Assembly (NCBI GenBank): GCA_937125225.1 | Contig: CAKZLE010000025.1 | Coordinates: 44,339 to 108,338 of the forward strand | Direction: 5' to 3' | Length of the DNA stretch: 64,000 bases | Origin: an uncultured Spirochaetia bacterium | GTDB taxonomy: Bacteria > Spirochaetota > Spirochaetia > CAKZLE01 | Shown here: one piece after another, positions 34,324 through 43,274 of the stretch | How the letters are laid out: the number at the start of each line of letters is the position of its first letter | How positions within the stretch are numbered: the stretch's first letter is position 1 | Notes under the pieces: model-generated | Databases searched by the model: none | Told to the model about the DNA's origin: nothing | Seen by the model: the letters and a program-made list of their open reading frames with translations, nothing else | Made by a program: the position numbers and the translations under genes

Positions 34324-35722
34324 TCTCTCCTACGACCTTTTGAGGATTGAGTATCAGATTGGGATCAAAGCTCTTCTTGATAGACTGCATGAGAGTTAGC
34401 GCTACCGGACCTGCGGATTCACTCAAGTACCTCTGTTTCGCATAACCGATCCCATGTTCTCCAGATACTAACCCCTGTAACTCCTTGCCTTTGTCATAGA
34501 GCAGGGTAAAAGCCCTGTCCAATCGAGACTCGAACTCCTGTTCAGACAGATCGTCTTTGAGAAGGTATACATGGAGGTTCCCATCCCCTGCATGGCCGAA
34601 ACTCAAGATCCTCAGATCTAACTTCTTCTCTACAGCTTTGGTGAACTCGATGAAGGTGAGGATCTGAGATCTCGGAACTACGACATCACATTCATCCATG
34701 AGCGTCGTTGAGGCCTTTATTGCCTCAAGAAAGGCTCCTCTTGCGCTCCATATCGATTCCTGTCGCTCTTCAGTATCAGATATGAAGACATCGAGAGCTC
34801 CCTGTCCTATACAGATCTCAGCAGCCTGTTCATATCGTTTCTTGACCTCGTCCTCCTGGGATCCATCGAAAGTGAGCATCAGATATGCTGGAGCTCCTGT
34901 ATGGGGGAACGCTTTCCCAAGATACTCTTGAGCACATTCGAGGACCTTCTGTTCCATATACTCGATAGCTGTAGGATCTGTCTGAGACTGGAGGAGTAGG
35001 GGGACGGTCTTTGCTGCTGCCTGCAGGGAGGGATAGGGGATAAGGAGACTGAGAACACTATGAGGCTTCGGCAGGAGTTTGAGTATCGCCTTGGTCACGA
35101 TAGCCAACGTCCCTTCAGACCCGATGATGAGATCCTTGAGATTGTACCCGGAACTGTTCTTCACCGTCTTACTACCGATGGTGATCATCTGGCCATCAGG
35201 TAGGACTACCTCAAGAGACCGGACATAGTCTTTAGTCACACCGTATTTGACTGCACGCATCCCCCCAGCGTTCGTACTGATATTCCCCCCGATCGTCGCA
35301 CTCTTCTCTCCTGGATCCGGTGGATAGAGGAAACCACTCTCGTTGGTATAGGAGGCTATATCCATGAGGAGCACCCCTGGCTCGACAGTCAAGGTCAGAT
35401 TCTGTTCATCAAGTTCCAGGATACGATCCATCTTGCTCATATTCAGGACTATCCCACCACAGATGGGGACGGCGCCACCCACTAGACCGGTACCCTGTCC
35501 CCTCGGGGTGACAGGTATCCTCTGTGTATTGGCATAGATCATGATCTCTGAAACCTCTTCAGCCTTGAGGATATCGATGACCGCCTCGGGACTGTGATAG
35601 GTCCCGGAAAGTTCGTCATGGCTGAAATCCTCATGGATATCTTCCTTGATATGGACTCTCTGTTCTGAGCAGATTCCTCTGAGAACTTCGATATCCGACT
35701 CGTTGAGTATATGGTAGTTCAT
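34313..35722 (-). CDS. lctD: FAD-linked lactate dehydrogenase subunit (GlcD/LctD-like)
   Basis: A 469-residue flavoprotein of the GlcD/D-lactate dehydrogenase family. The FAD_binding_4 domain (about 40-180) shows PVTPRGQGTGLVGGAVPICGG and GEKSATIGGNISTNAGGMRAV; the C-terminal FAD-oxidase domain shows SFGHAGDGNLHVYLL and VSGEHGIGYAKQRYL. Encoded directly after etfB and etfA, it matches the LctBCD layout of Acetobacterium woodii, in which lactate oxidation with NAD+ is driven by simultaneous oxidation of ferredoxin. D-lactate from MurQ is the obvious local substrate. The start at 35722 is two bases after the etfA stop with AGAGG upstream; an in-frame ATG at 35755 lies inside etfA and is rejected. 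Confidence 0.88.
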   Translation of the reverse strand: MNYHILNESDIEVLRGICSEQRVHIKEDIHEDFSHDELSGTYHSPEAVIDILKAEEVSEIMIYANTQRIPVTPRGQGTGLVGGAVPICGGIVLNMSKMDRILELDEQNLTLTVEPGVLLMDIASYTNESGFLYPPDPGEKSATIGGNISTNAGGMRAVKYGVTKDYVRSLEVVLPDGQMITIGSKTVKNSSGYNLKDLIIGSEGTLAIVTKAILKLLPKPHSVLSLLIPYPSLQAAAKTVPLLLQSQTDPTAIEYMEQKVLECAQEYLGKAFPHTGAPAYLMLTFDGSQEDEVKKRYEQAAEICIGQGALDVFISDTEERQESIWSARGAFLEAIKASTTLMDECDVVVPRSQILTFIEFTKAVEKKLDLRILSFGHAGDGNLHVYLLKDDLSEQEFESRLDRAFTLLYDKGKELQGLVSGEHGIGYAKQRYLSESAGPVALTLMQSIKKSFDPNLILNPQKVVGEIIQ

Positions 35723-35724
35723 GA

Positions 35725-36906
35725 CTATAAACCTCTTTGTAATTGTGAGATACATTGCGGAATGATCTCATAGAGATCACCCACAAGACGATAATGGGCT
35801 AATCCGAAGATCGAGGCCTCAGGGTCTGTATTGATAGCATAGATGAGTTCTGAACCCTTCATACCTGCAACGAACTGAACAGATCCGGAGATCCCGCAGG
35901 TGATGATGACCTTTGGCTTCACCGTCCTTCCACTCAGACCTATCTGTCTTCTTGGGTCGATGAGTCCTGACTCGATCAAGGGTCTCGTTCCCGCGACCAT
36001 ACCACCGATAGCCTCTGCGAACTTCTCGATGAGGGCCATATCAGCGGGAGTCCGAATCGCTCTCCCTGCAGCGACAAGGATCTCAGCATCCTCTATGGAG
36101 GTGATCTTCTTCTTTATATGGATCGAACTGATCTCGATTCTGCTCTTGAGCTGTTGGACCGTAGGTCTCTTCGTGATGATCTGGCCGGTCTTTACCTCTA
36201 CCTTCTTGGGGCTGTCGAATATCTTACATCGTACGGTAGCGAACTGTGGACGATGATTCGGGGTCCTGATATGGGCCATGATATTGCCACCGAAGGCTGG
36301 ACGGATCTGGTCTAGATCCCCATTGGGCTGCATGGTCAGGACTGTACAGTCTGCAGTGAGTCCGGTATGGACTCTTGCAGCTGCTCTCGGTGCTAATGAC
36401 CGACCGATCGATGTCCCTCCGACTAATACCGTTGAGGGTCTGTACTCTTCGATGAACTCTTCGATGATGTTCGTATAGGGTTCGATGAGCATATCTTTGA
36501 GGGCTTTATGATCATAGAGAACGACCGTATCGACCCCGTACTCTAGTAACTCCTCGGCTAGAGTACCGACCTCATACCCTATGATCAGGACTGATATCCT
36601 ATATCCTAAGGGAGCCCCGAGTTCCCGAGCCTTACCGATGAGTTCAAGGGTCACAGGATGTAGGTCTCCCTCATGATGTTCGGCGATGACCGCTATACCT
36701 TTATACCTATCGGTCAAGACCGACCTTGAAGTCTCTTCTTCAAGAGAGAAGATCTCTGGGTACTGTTTGATACAGACCTTACACATCTTACAGGCCTCTG
36801 TGATGACAAGAGAATCTTCAATGATGGTGATCGCATCGAAGGGACAGACTTCTGCTATCTCTTCAAGGTCTTTACCCTGCTGCTGGTGTATCTCAATTAT
36901 TGCCAT
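35725..36906 (-). CDS. etfA: Electron transfer flavoprotein alpha subunit with N-terminal ferredoxin-like domain (LctC-like)
   Basis: A 393-residue EtfA. Residues 1-60 form a ferredoxin-like extension with Cys21 (in VCPFDAI) and Cys39, Cys42 and Cys45 (CKMCKVC), enough for one [4Fe-4S] cluster. The rest is EtfA: an N-terminal nucleotide-fold domain and a C-terminal FAD domain with GLSGRTVKPKVIITCGISG, SVQFVAGMKGS and INTDPEASIFGLAHY, ending in LVGDLYEIIPQ. The iron-sulfur extension is characteristic of Etf partners of FAD-LDH in bifurcating complexes. It starts three bases after etfB and ends two bases before the dehydrogenase gene. Confidence 0.92.
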   Translation of the reverse strand: MAIIEIHQQQGKDLEEIAEVCPFDAITIIEDSLVITEACKMCKVCIKQYPEIFSLEEETSRSVLTDRYKGIAVIAEHHEGDLHPVTLELIGKARELGAPLGYRISVLIIGYEVGTLAEELLEYGVDTVVLYDHKALKDMLIEPYTNIIEEFIEEYRPSTVLVGGTSIGRSLAPRAAARVHTGLTADCTVLTMQPNGDLDQIRPAFGGNIMAHIRTPNHRPQFATVRCKIFDSPKKVEVKTGQIITKRPTVQQLKSRIEISSIHIKKKITSIEDAEILVAAGRAIRTPADMALIEKFAEAIGGMVAGTRPLIESGLIDPRRQIGLSGRTVKPKVIITCGISGSVQFVAGMKGSELIYAINTDPEASIFGLAHYRLVGDLYEIIPQCISQLQRGL

Positions 36907-36909
36907 GAC

Positions 36910-37704
36910 TTACCTCATTACGATCTTTCTGTGGATCAGATCGTCAGCTAGATTTGATGCGATCTCTTTCGAAGTCCCCTCCCAGGTCGTACTGATCTGG
37001 GTATGGTCTGGTGGGAAGATATCGATGACCTGTGTCGGGGAGCCGGTTATACCATAATGATCAGGGTCCTGATCGTTCAGGTCTTTGAGTGTGATCCTGT
37101 TAACGATCTTGTCCTCTGTCTTCTTACCGAGGATATAGGAGGGGAGTCGAGGAGTCCCGATAGTAGAGGTCACAGTCAAGAGGGCCGGGAACTTGATCTT
37201 CATCTCAGCAGCATACTTGTCCATGTCCATGGTCACCTCGATATGATCAGAATGAACCTCATGGATCTCTTTGATATAGGAGGCATGGGGGATATTAAGA
37301 TGTTCTGCGATCTCAGGTCCGACCTGTGCGGTGTCCCCATCAGTGGTCATCATCCCGCAGATGATACAATCTACATCAGGAAGTGTCTTGATAGCCTGAG
37401 CCAGTGCATATGCCGTAGCATAGACATCAGATCCGGCGAAGGCCATATCGGTGAGAAGATAACCCTCATCCACACCCATCATATAGGCCTCTTTTATGAT
37501 AGCTTCTGCCTGGGGAGGCCCCATACTGATTACAGCTACGGATCCGCCATAGTGCTTCTTCAATCGTAGGGAACACTCAAGAGCGTAGAGATCATAGGGG
37601 TTCATCTTTGAAGGAACCCCATTTCTCAAAAGCACTCCGGTCTCTTCATCGATATTGACCTCTGTGGTTCCCGGGACCTGCTTGATACAGACTAAAATAT
37701 TCAT
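36910..37704 (-). CDS. etfB: Electron transfer flavoprotein beta subunit (LctB-like)
   Basis: A 264-residue EtfB beginning MNILVCIKQVPGTTEVNIDE. It contains GVPSKMNPYDLYALECSLRLK, the VISMGPPQAEAIIKEAYMMG nucleotide-binding region, and ICGMMTTDGDTAQVGPEIAEHL. In bifurcating Etf complexes this subunit carries the flavin that splits the electron pairs. It is the first gene of the etfB-etfA-lctD operon and is preceded, 65 bases upstream, by the best RpiR-type palindrome of the window (37769-37785). Confidence 0.93.
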   Translation of the reverse strand: MNILVCIKQVPGTTEVNIDEETGVLLRNGVPSKMNPYDLYALECSLRLKKHYGGSVAVISMGPPQAEAIIKEAYMMGVDEGYLLTDMAFAGSDVYATAYALAQAIKTLPDVDCIICGMMTTDGDTAQVGPEIAEHLNIPHASYIKEIHEVHSDHIEVTMDMDKYAAEMKIKFPALLTVTSTIGTPRLPSYILGKKTEDKIVNRITLKDLNDQDPDHYGITGSPTQVIDIFPPDHTQISTTWEGTSKEIASNLADDLIHRKIVMR

Positions 37705-37768
37705 GAGATAAGTGTAACGGTATTCTCTTTATGTGGCAATATATATTTTTATGATTAACTTAAATAAA

Positions 37769-37785
37769 GTGAAAAAAAATTTCAC
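37769..37785 (-). promoter_or_regulatory. Putative RpiR/MurR operator of the etf/lct operon
   Basis: GTGAAA-AAAAA-TTTCAC is a perfect inverted repeat with six-base arms. It is the cleanest version of the TGAAA-N5-TTTCA element also found before both murQ genes and the ABC system 2 operon. The ATG of etfB lies 65 bases away on the minus strand. Confidence 0.6.
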
Positions 37786-38179
37786 AAATCATTAGATATC
37801 GTATGATTCCAGGTGAAAAGACAGATTCATTCTTAGGGGATATCGGATATGATATATTAGAAATTGATGGGCTAAAAGAGCGTTCTATGAATTGAAGGTA
37901 TAAAACAAAGTCGAAAGATGTTGCAAGAATCTCATGCAATTATTCTGTTAACTGATATATAGATCAAGGCATTATCTATCAAGGATAGGTTTCTCACTTT
38001 ATCAGTCAAATATCTTGATTAGAGCGGTGAATATCCGATCTTAATACTCTCTGGTTTAACGGAACAGAAGGATTATGTAAAATCTGAATATTATTAATAT
38101 AATAGCTTATATTTTTCCATGTCTGCCGTAAAGAATGGGTGGTAATCTTTAATCGATCTAATAAAGGAGGCAACATTAG
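37786..38179 (+). other. Divergent leader region of ABC system 3
   Basis: AT-rich, no gene seen. A perfect -10 box TATAAT stands at 38098-38103 without a strong -35, and AAAGGAGG at 38162-38169 serves the binding-protein start. The remaining 300 bases hold no clear operator; the downstream YesM/YesN pair may act here. Confidence 0.4.
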
Positions 38180-39472
38180 ATGAAAAAATTCTTATCAATT
38201 GTATTTTGTTTGGTAATGATCCAGACAATGGTATTCGCTCAGGGTTCACAGGATTCTGCTGCAGTAAAATCAGCTAAAGATCAGGAAGTTACTATCCTGG
38301 CAACCTGGGCTGGAGATTATCCTGCAACTGTAGTGACTAGAAATACTATCGCAGCATTCTCAGATGCAGATAATGGAATTACCGTTAATGCAGACTATGT
38401 ATACGAAGAGAAAGCATACTATGATAAACTCAGGACTCGTATCGCGACTGGTGAATTCCCAGATATCTTCGAAGACTACGGTGGAGCTAGAGACCGTGAT
38501 TATGCTGAGAGTGGATTACTCGTAGATTTACAGCCCTATCTAGATGCAGATACTGCTTGGAGAGATTCTTTTGTGAATATACTCTCAGATTGGCAATATG
38601 AAGATATCCCGGGACAGTTCGGTGTTCCTACAGACATGTATTGTGTAGGTATATACTACAATAAAGAGATCTTCAAAGATCTCAACATTGAGATTCCTGA
38701 GTCGATGGATGAATTCACTTCCGTTTGTGATAAGCTCCTTGCTAACGGCTATGCCCCGATGTCACTCGGCGAGAAAGATCCCTATAGAGCTGGCCACTTT
38801 CTGAACAACCTCGTACTAAAATCTATTGGTGCTCAAGGTGTCATGGATCTTGGTTCAAGAAAGATCTCCTATGATGGACCAGAGATCAGAAGAGTATTAC
38901 AGATGATCTATGATTTCAATGAGAAAGGCTATTTCGGACCAAACACCATCAATAAAGATGCTGGAATGGCTCGAGCTGATTTCCATAATGAAGTATCTGC
39001 AATGCATTTTGATGGTACTTGGGCCATTTCAAGAATCGATGAGAGTGCGATCGCTGAAAAAGTCGGGTTCTTCGCATTCCCATATATTGAAAAAGAGTTT
39101 GCAGGATCATGGCAGGGTGGTAACAACGGTGGGGTTTCGATCATCAATACTGGAGACCAGGCTAGAATCGATGCTGCTGTAGAGATTCTCAAGACTTTGA
39201 CCTCTGCAGAGCTCATGGCTGCTAAACAGGCATCTATCAAGGGTGGAGTATTCCCCGTGAAGTTCGAGGGAGACCCTACTATCGTATCTCCTCTTGCAGT
39301 AGCTGTGTCAACCGAGATGACTAAGGCTACTGAGTTCAAGACAGATATTCAGAACTATGATGTGAACACAAAGATGCTTGATGCTGTACGAAATGCTCTG
39401 CAGGGCCTATTCGTAGGTGGAACAGTAGACGAATGTGTCCAAGACATCATGAGAGTCGTAAACGCTAACTAG
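38180..39472 (+). CDS. ABC transporter sugar-binding protein, CUT1 family (system 3)
   Basis: A 430-residue SBP_bac_1 protein. The signal peptide ends TMVFAQGSQDSA without a lipobox. Core features are VTILATWAGDYPATVVTRN, a FPDIFEDYGGARDRDYAE segment, QFGVPTDMYCVGIYYNKEIF, and GSWQGGNNGGVSIINTGDQ near the C-terminal third. It captures a saccharide for the two permeases that follow. Co-transcription with a GHL6-type glycosidase homologue suggests that the ligand is a glycoside hydrolysed inside the cell. Strong ribosome site AAAGGAGG. Confidence 0.94.
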   Translation: MKKFLSIVFCLVMIQTMVFAQGSQDSAAVKSAKDQEVTILATWAGDYPATVVTRNTIAAFSDADNGITVNADYVYEEKAYYDKLRTRIATGEFPDIFEDYGGARDRDYAESGLLVDLQPYLDADTAWRDSFVNILSDWQYEDIPGQFGVPTDMYCVGIYYNKEIFKDLNIEIPESMDEFTSVCDKLLANGYAPMSLGEKDPYRAGHFLNNLVLKSIGAQGVMDLGSRKISYDGPEIRRVLQMIYDFNEKGYFGPNTINKDAGMARADFHNEVSAMHFDGTWAISRIDESAIAEKVGFFAFPYIEKEFAGSWQGGNNGGVSIINTGDQARIDAAVEILKTLTSAELMAAKQASIKGGVFPVKFEGDPTIVSPLAVAVSTEMTKATEFKTDIQNYDVNTKMLDAVRNALQGLFVGGTVDECVQDIMRVVNAN

Positions 39473-39514
39473 TTTAACCTTTTCGTAAATCTTTAAATTA
39501 AATAACATACAGTC

Positions 39515-39532
39515 GGGGTGAGTGATCACCCC
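39515..39532 (+). terminator. Intra-operon stem-loop after ABC system 3 binding protein
   Basis: GGGGTGA pairs with TCACCCC (39515-39521, 39526-39532) around a four-base loop, with flanking GT/AC extending the stem across one mismatch. No T run. Same place in the operon as the stem-loops of the other transporters. Confidence 0.65.
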
Positions 39533-39555
39533 AACTCTATAAATGGGTATATAAC

Positions 39556-40434
39556 ATGATCGTAGGAAATACCAAACAACGCAGATGGGACCTGGCATTC
39601 ATCATTCCCGGTCTTGTACTCTTTGTTTTTTTCATAATAATCCCTCTTTGTCAGTCGATCTTCCAGTCCTTCTATTCCTGGAATGGGATATCGATCTCTC
39701 CGATGAAGTACGTCGGATTAAAGAATTATAAGTATGTTTTCGAAAATCAGGACTTCTGGCATTCTCTTGGGAATGTCGCCTGGTTCATGGCTGGTGGATT
39801 CATAGTACTCATGCCCATAGCATTCCTATTGGCATTGATCATCAATAAACAGTATCGTTTGAAGAGATTCTTCAAGACGACTTATTTCATGCCGGTCGTG
39901 CTACCTTTGACTGCAGTAGGACTCATGTGGGTCTATCTACTGTTCCCCGCAGTTGGTCTTGTCCCCGTCGTGATGGAGTGGCTGCATCTTCCTGAGATAA
40001 ATTTCTTAGGTGATCCCGATTGGGCGATCATCTCAGTAGTCCTTGTCAATGAGTGGACCTATGCCGGTTTCAATATGCTTATCTTCTCCGCAGGTATCGT
40101 AGCGATACCTGAAGAGCTCTTTGAATCAGGAAAGATAGATGGAGCTTCTGGATGGCAGCAGACCCGTTTTATCACCCTTCCAATGATGAAAGAGTATTTC
40201 AAAGTCTTTTCGATCCTCTGTATCACCGGCTGTATCAAACATTTCAATCTGGTCTTCATCATGACTGGAGGAGGGCCGAACAGAGCCTCGGAGATGCCTG
40301 CTACCATGCTCTATAATGAGGCATTCGTGTATAAGAACTTTGGTGTAGGTAATGCCATCGGTGTATTCCTTCTGGTAGCTGGTGTGACTTTGAGTCTACT
40401 TACCAACAAAATCTTCTCAAGGGGGGATGACTAA
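39556..40434 (+). CDS. ABC sugar permease, MalF-type (system 3)
   Basis: A 292-residue CUT1 permease with six helices; the coupling loop reads ESGKIDGASGWQQTRFITLP, and the first helix contains AFIIPGLVLFVFFIIIP. A KYVGLKNYKYVF segment after helix 1 is typical. The stop shares one base with the start of the next permease (TAATG), so the two are translationally coupled. Confidence 0.94.
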   Translation: MIVGNTKQRRWDLAFIIPGLVLFVFFIIIPLCQSIFQSFYSWNGISISPMKYVGLKNYKYVFENQDFWHSLGNVAWFMAGGFIVLMPIAFLLALIINKQYRLKRFFKTTYFMPVVLPLTAVGLMWVYLLFPAVGLVPVVMEWLHLPEINFLGDPDWAIISVVLVNEWTYAGFNMLIFSAGIVAIPEELFESGKIDGASGWQQTRFITLPMMKEYFKVFSILCITGCIKHFNLVFIMTGGGPNRASEMPATMLYNEAFVYKNFGVGNAIGVFLLVAGVTLSLLTNKIFSRGDD

Positions 40435-41282
40435 TGGAAAAGAGTCTTAAAGTGAGAAAAGGGATGAGCTATTGGGTCCTGGGATTATTCGCGATAATAT
40501 GGGCTGTTATTACCCTCTATCCTTTCATCATCACAATATTCTCCTCATTGAAGAATAATGATGAGATCTTTGGATCGATGCTCAAACTTCCCTCTGATCC
40601 AATCTGGCATAACTACTATATAGCAATACATGATGCGAAGATCTTGAGAACTATCATGAACTCTGTCTTTCTATCGGTAATATCAACAATCGGTATGCTG
40701 CTGTTTGGTAGTATGATCGCATATGTCCTCTCCCGAACGAAGCATGTCTATAACAAGTATGTTCTAGGTATCTTTCTCGCTGGAATCGTTCTTCCAATCT
40801 ATGCGACATTGGTGCCGCTCATGAAGCTAGTCTCCAAGATCTCCTTCTTGAGACCGAACTCCTTCTATACACTGATGTTCATCTATATCGCCATATGTCT
40901 ACCTGAGGCTATCTTCATTATCTCAGGATACATGAAAGGTATTAGTAAAGAGCTTGATGAGGCAGCGATCATAGATGGGTGCAATACACCGCAACTGTTC
41001 TTCAAGATACTCCTCCCGATCTCTGTACCGGCATTAGCGACTTCAGCGATCATCGCATTCTTGAACTGCTATAACGAGATGGTCTTCGCACTGTTGTTCA
41101 TCACAGAGAAGACTATGTATACCGTATCGATAGGATTGCTCTACTTCGTAGGGAAGAAGACTGTGGACATGGGACCCATGTTCGCAGCGATCATCTTAGC
41201 GACCCTGCCGATGCTCATCTTCTATATGTTCTTCCAGGAACGTATCCAGTCCGGTATGGTTGCCGGTTCTGTAAAAGGTTAA
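40434..41282 (+). CDS. ABC sugar permease, MalG-type (system 3)
   Basis: A 282-residue MalG-type permease with the loop DEAAIIDGCNTPQLFFKILLP and the usual C-terminal QSGMVAGSVKG. It partners the preceding gene. The operon again lacks an ATPase gene, implying a shared MsmK/UgpC-like ATPase encoded elsewhere. Confidence 0.94.
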   Translation: MEKSLKVRKGMSYWVLGLFAIIWAVITLYPFIITIFSSLKNNDEIFGSMLKLPSDPIWHNYYIAIHDAKILRTIMNSVFLSVISTIGMLLFGSMIAYVLSRTKHVYNKYVLGIFLAGIVLPIYATLVPLMKLVSKISFLRPNSFYTLMFIYIAICLPEAIFIISGYMKGISKELDEAAIIDGCNTPQLFFKILLPISVPALATSAIIAFLNCYNEMVFALLFITEKTMYTVSIGLLYFVGKKTVDMGPMFAAIILATLPMLIFYMFFQERIQSGMVAGSVKG

Positions 41283-41300
41283 TTATAAGAGGCTACAACT

Positions 41301-43265
41301 ATGAAAGATATACGATTACGACAGATACATCTAGATTTTCACACCAGTGAGAGTATTCCGGATATCGGGATGGATTTTGATTCGGATCGATTCGCAGATA
41401 CACTACTTGCGGCACATGTTGATTCTATCACCTGTTTTACAAGAGGGCATCATGGATGGCTCTATTATCCATCAAAGAGATTTCCAGAGAGGATCCATCC
41501 TCATCTGAAATGTGAGGACCTGTTCGGGGATCAGTTGCGAGCCTGTAAGAAGAGGGGTATCAACGTACCGGCCTATCTACCGATACAGTGGGACCATCTT
41601 GTTGCAACACAGCATCCGGAATGGCTCGTTACAGATGAGCATGGGAAACCTGTAGGGAATGAACCTTATGAGGCAGGATTCTATCGACAACTCTGCCTCA
41701 ATACTCCCTATAGGGAGTTTGTGATAGAGCAGGCTGTTGAGGTGATGGAAATGTACCCGGTTGATGGGATATTCCTCGATATCATAAATGTGAAAGAGTG
41801 TTCTTGTCGCTATTGTAAAGCCTCGATGGTCGAATCAGGTCTGGATCCAGCTGATAAAGAGGTGAGGAAGAGCCATATGCTATCAGTCATCAGTGAGTTC
41901 ACTGAGGTAGTGAGTGCCGCCTTGAGAGCCGTGAGACCAGATATCAAGATATACTATAACCACGCTCATGTGAGAACGACCCACAGAGATATCATAGATG
42001 GATTCACACATCTGGAATTGGAATCTCTTCCATCCGGAGGATGGGGATATATGGACTTCCCCATCACTGCACGATATGCACGGACACTGGGTGTCCCTAT
42101 ATTGGGAATGACAGGTAAGTTCCATACTTCATGGGGCGATTTTCAATCATTGAGGAATCAGCCAGCTCTAGAATATGAGTGCTTCCGCTCTCTTGCTCTC
42201 GATGCAGGCTGTAGTATAGGAGATCAACTACATCCCTATGGGAGACTTGATCCAGCAGCCTATAGACTCATCGGGAATGTCTATAAGAGTGTAGAGGAGA
42301 AAGAGTCCTGGTGTTTTGGATCAGAGCCGGTCGTTGAGATCGCAGTGGTCTCTCCCGATGGCTTCTGGGGAGATAACACGGGTTACTTCTCAGCGGAGAT
42401 CGAAGGGATCAGCAGATTACTCACTGAGTCAGGGCAGCAGTTCGATGTGATCGACCAAGGCGAAGAGCTTTCAAAATACAGACTTATCATGCTCCCCGAT
42501 CTTGTTGAACAGACTCCTGAGTTTGCTGAAAGATTAAAAGAGTATCTGAAAAGAGGAGGAAAGGTCATCTCCTCCTATAGGTCTCTGCATGATACTGTTC
42601 AAGATTGGGGCTTTACACCGTCCTGCAGGGCTCCCTATTCACCAGATTTTATCGTCCCTGCAGCTCCTCTGTCAGAGGGTTTGGAACCGGTAGAATATGT
42701 GATGTATGAGCGTGCCGAATGTGTTGAGGTCCGTGAGGGCGAGGTTCTCCTAAATGTACATGAACCCTTCTTCAACAGAACCTGGGAACACTTTTGTTCT
42801 CATCAGCATGCACCGAGTACCTTTGAGGGAGGTTATCCTGCAGTAGTCCAGAACGGTGGTCATATTCACTTCATCCACCCGATATTTCATACCTATGCTC
42901 AGAAGCATCCGAAATGGTACAAGACCCTTGTGGTGAATGCAATTCACCAACTTCTTGGAGAACAGATGGTCTCTCATGATGGACCATCATCTATCCTGAT
43001 GACCATCAACAGGCAGAAGAGCGAGAGACGATATATCCTCCATACACTTGGATATATCTGTGAACGAAGTGCCCGTGAGTTTGACATCATAGAAGAGGCC
43101 ATGCAGCTCTTTGATACTGAGGTCTCTTTCTCTCTAGAGGAGAAGGTCGTGAGTGCAAGAGTCGTTCCTGAGGGGACTCCACTGGCGATCGCTGAGGTGA
43201 ATGGAAGACAGGTCATCAGGATCCCTGAGATACATGGCCACAGTATGGTAGAACTAAACTATTAG
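41301..43265 (+). CDS. GHL6-type putative glycoside hydrolase with beta-galactosidase-trimerisation-like domain
   Basis: A 654-residue cytoplasmic-looking protein (no signal peptide). The N-terminal half is a TIM-barrel of the hypothetical glycosyl hydrolase 6 kind: IRLRQIHLDFHTSESIPDIG-like opening, CFTRGHHGWLYYPSKRFPER, YPVDGIFLDIINVKECSCRYC with an Asp after strand 4, and HLELESLPSGGWGYMDFP with candidate acidic residues. From about 350 a flavodoxin-like GH42 middle domain follows (VSPDGFWGDNTGYFSAEIEG; YRLIMLPDLVEQTPEF; YLKRGGKVISSY). The substrate is unknown. Position after ABC system 3 suggests it cleaves the imported sugar. Confidence 0.75.
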   Translation: MKDIRLRQIHLDFHTSESIPDIGMDFDSDRFADTLLAAHVDSITCFTRGHHGWLYYPSKRFPERIHPHLKCEDLFGDQLRACKKRGINVPAYLPIQWDHLVATQHPEWLVTDEHGKPVGNEPYEAGFYRQLCLNTPYREFVIEQAVEVMEMYPVDGIFLDIINVKECSCRYCKASMVESGLDPADKEVRKSHMLSVISEFTEVVSAALRAVRPDIKIYYNHAHVRTTHRDIIDGFTHLELESLPSGGWGYMDFPITARYARTLGVPILGMTGKFHTSWGDFQSLRNQPALEYECFRSLALDAGCSIGDQLHPYGRLDPAAYRLIGNVYKSVEEKESWCFGSEPVVEIAVVSPDGFWGDNTGYFSAEIEGISRLLTESGQQFDVIDQGEELSKYRLIMLPDLVEQTPEFAERLKEYLKRGGKVISSYRSLHDTVQDWGFTPSCRAPYSPDFIVPAAPLSEGLEPVEYVMYERAECVEVREGEVLLNVHEPFFNRTWEHFCSHQHAPSTFEGGYPAVVQNGGHIHFIHPIFHTYAQKHPKWYKTLVVNAIHQLLGEQMVSHDGPSSILMTINRQKSERRYILHTLGYICERSAREFDIIEEAMQLFDTEVSFSLEEKVVSARVVPEGTPLAIAEVNGRQVIRIPEIHGHSMVELNY

Positions 43266-43274
43266 GAGTTTGAG

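Noticed and set aside
35900..36478. Plus-strand frames opposite etfA
   Set aside because: Antisense to a strongly conserved gene; no start signals or domains.
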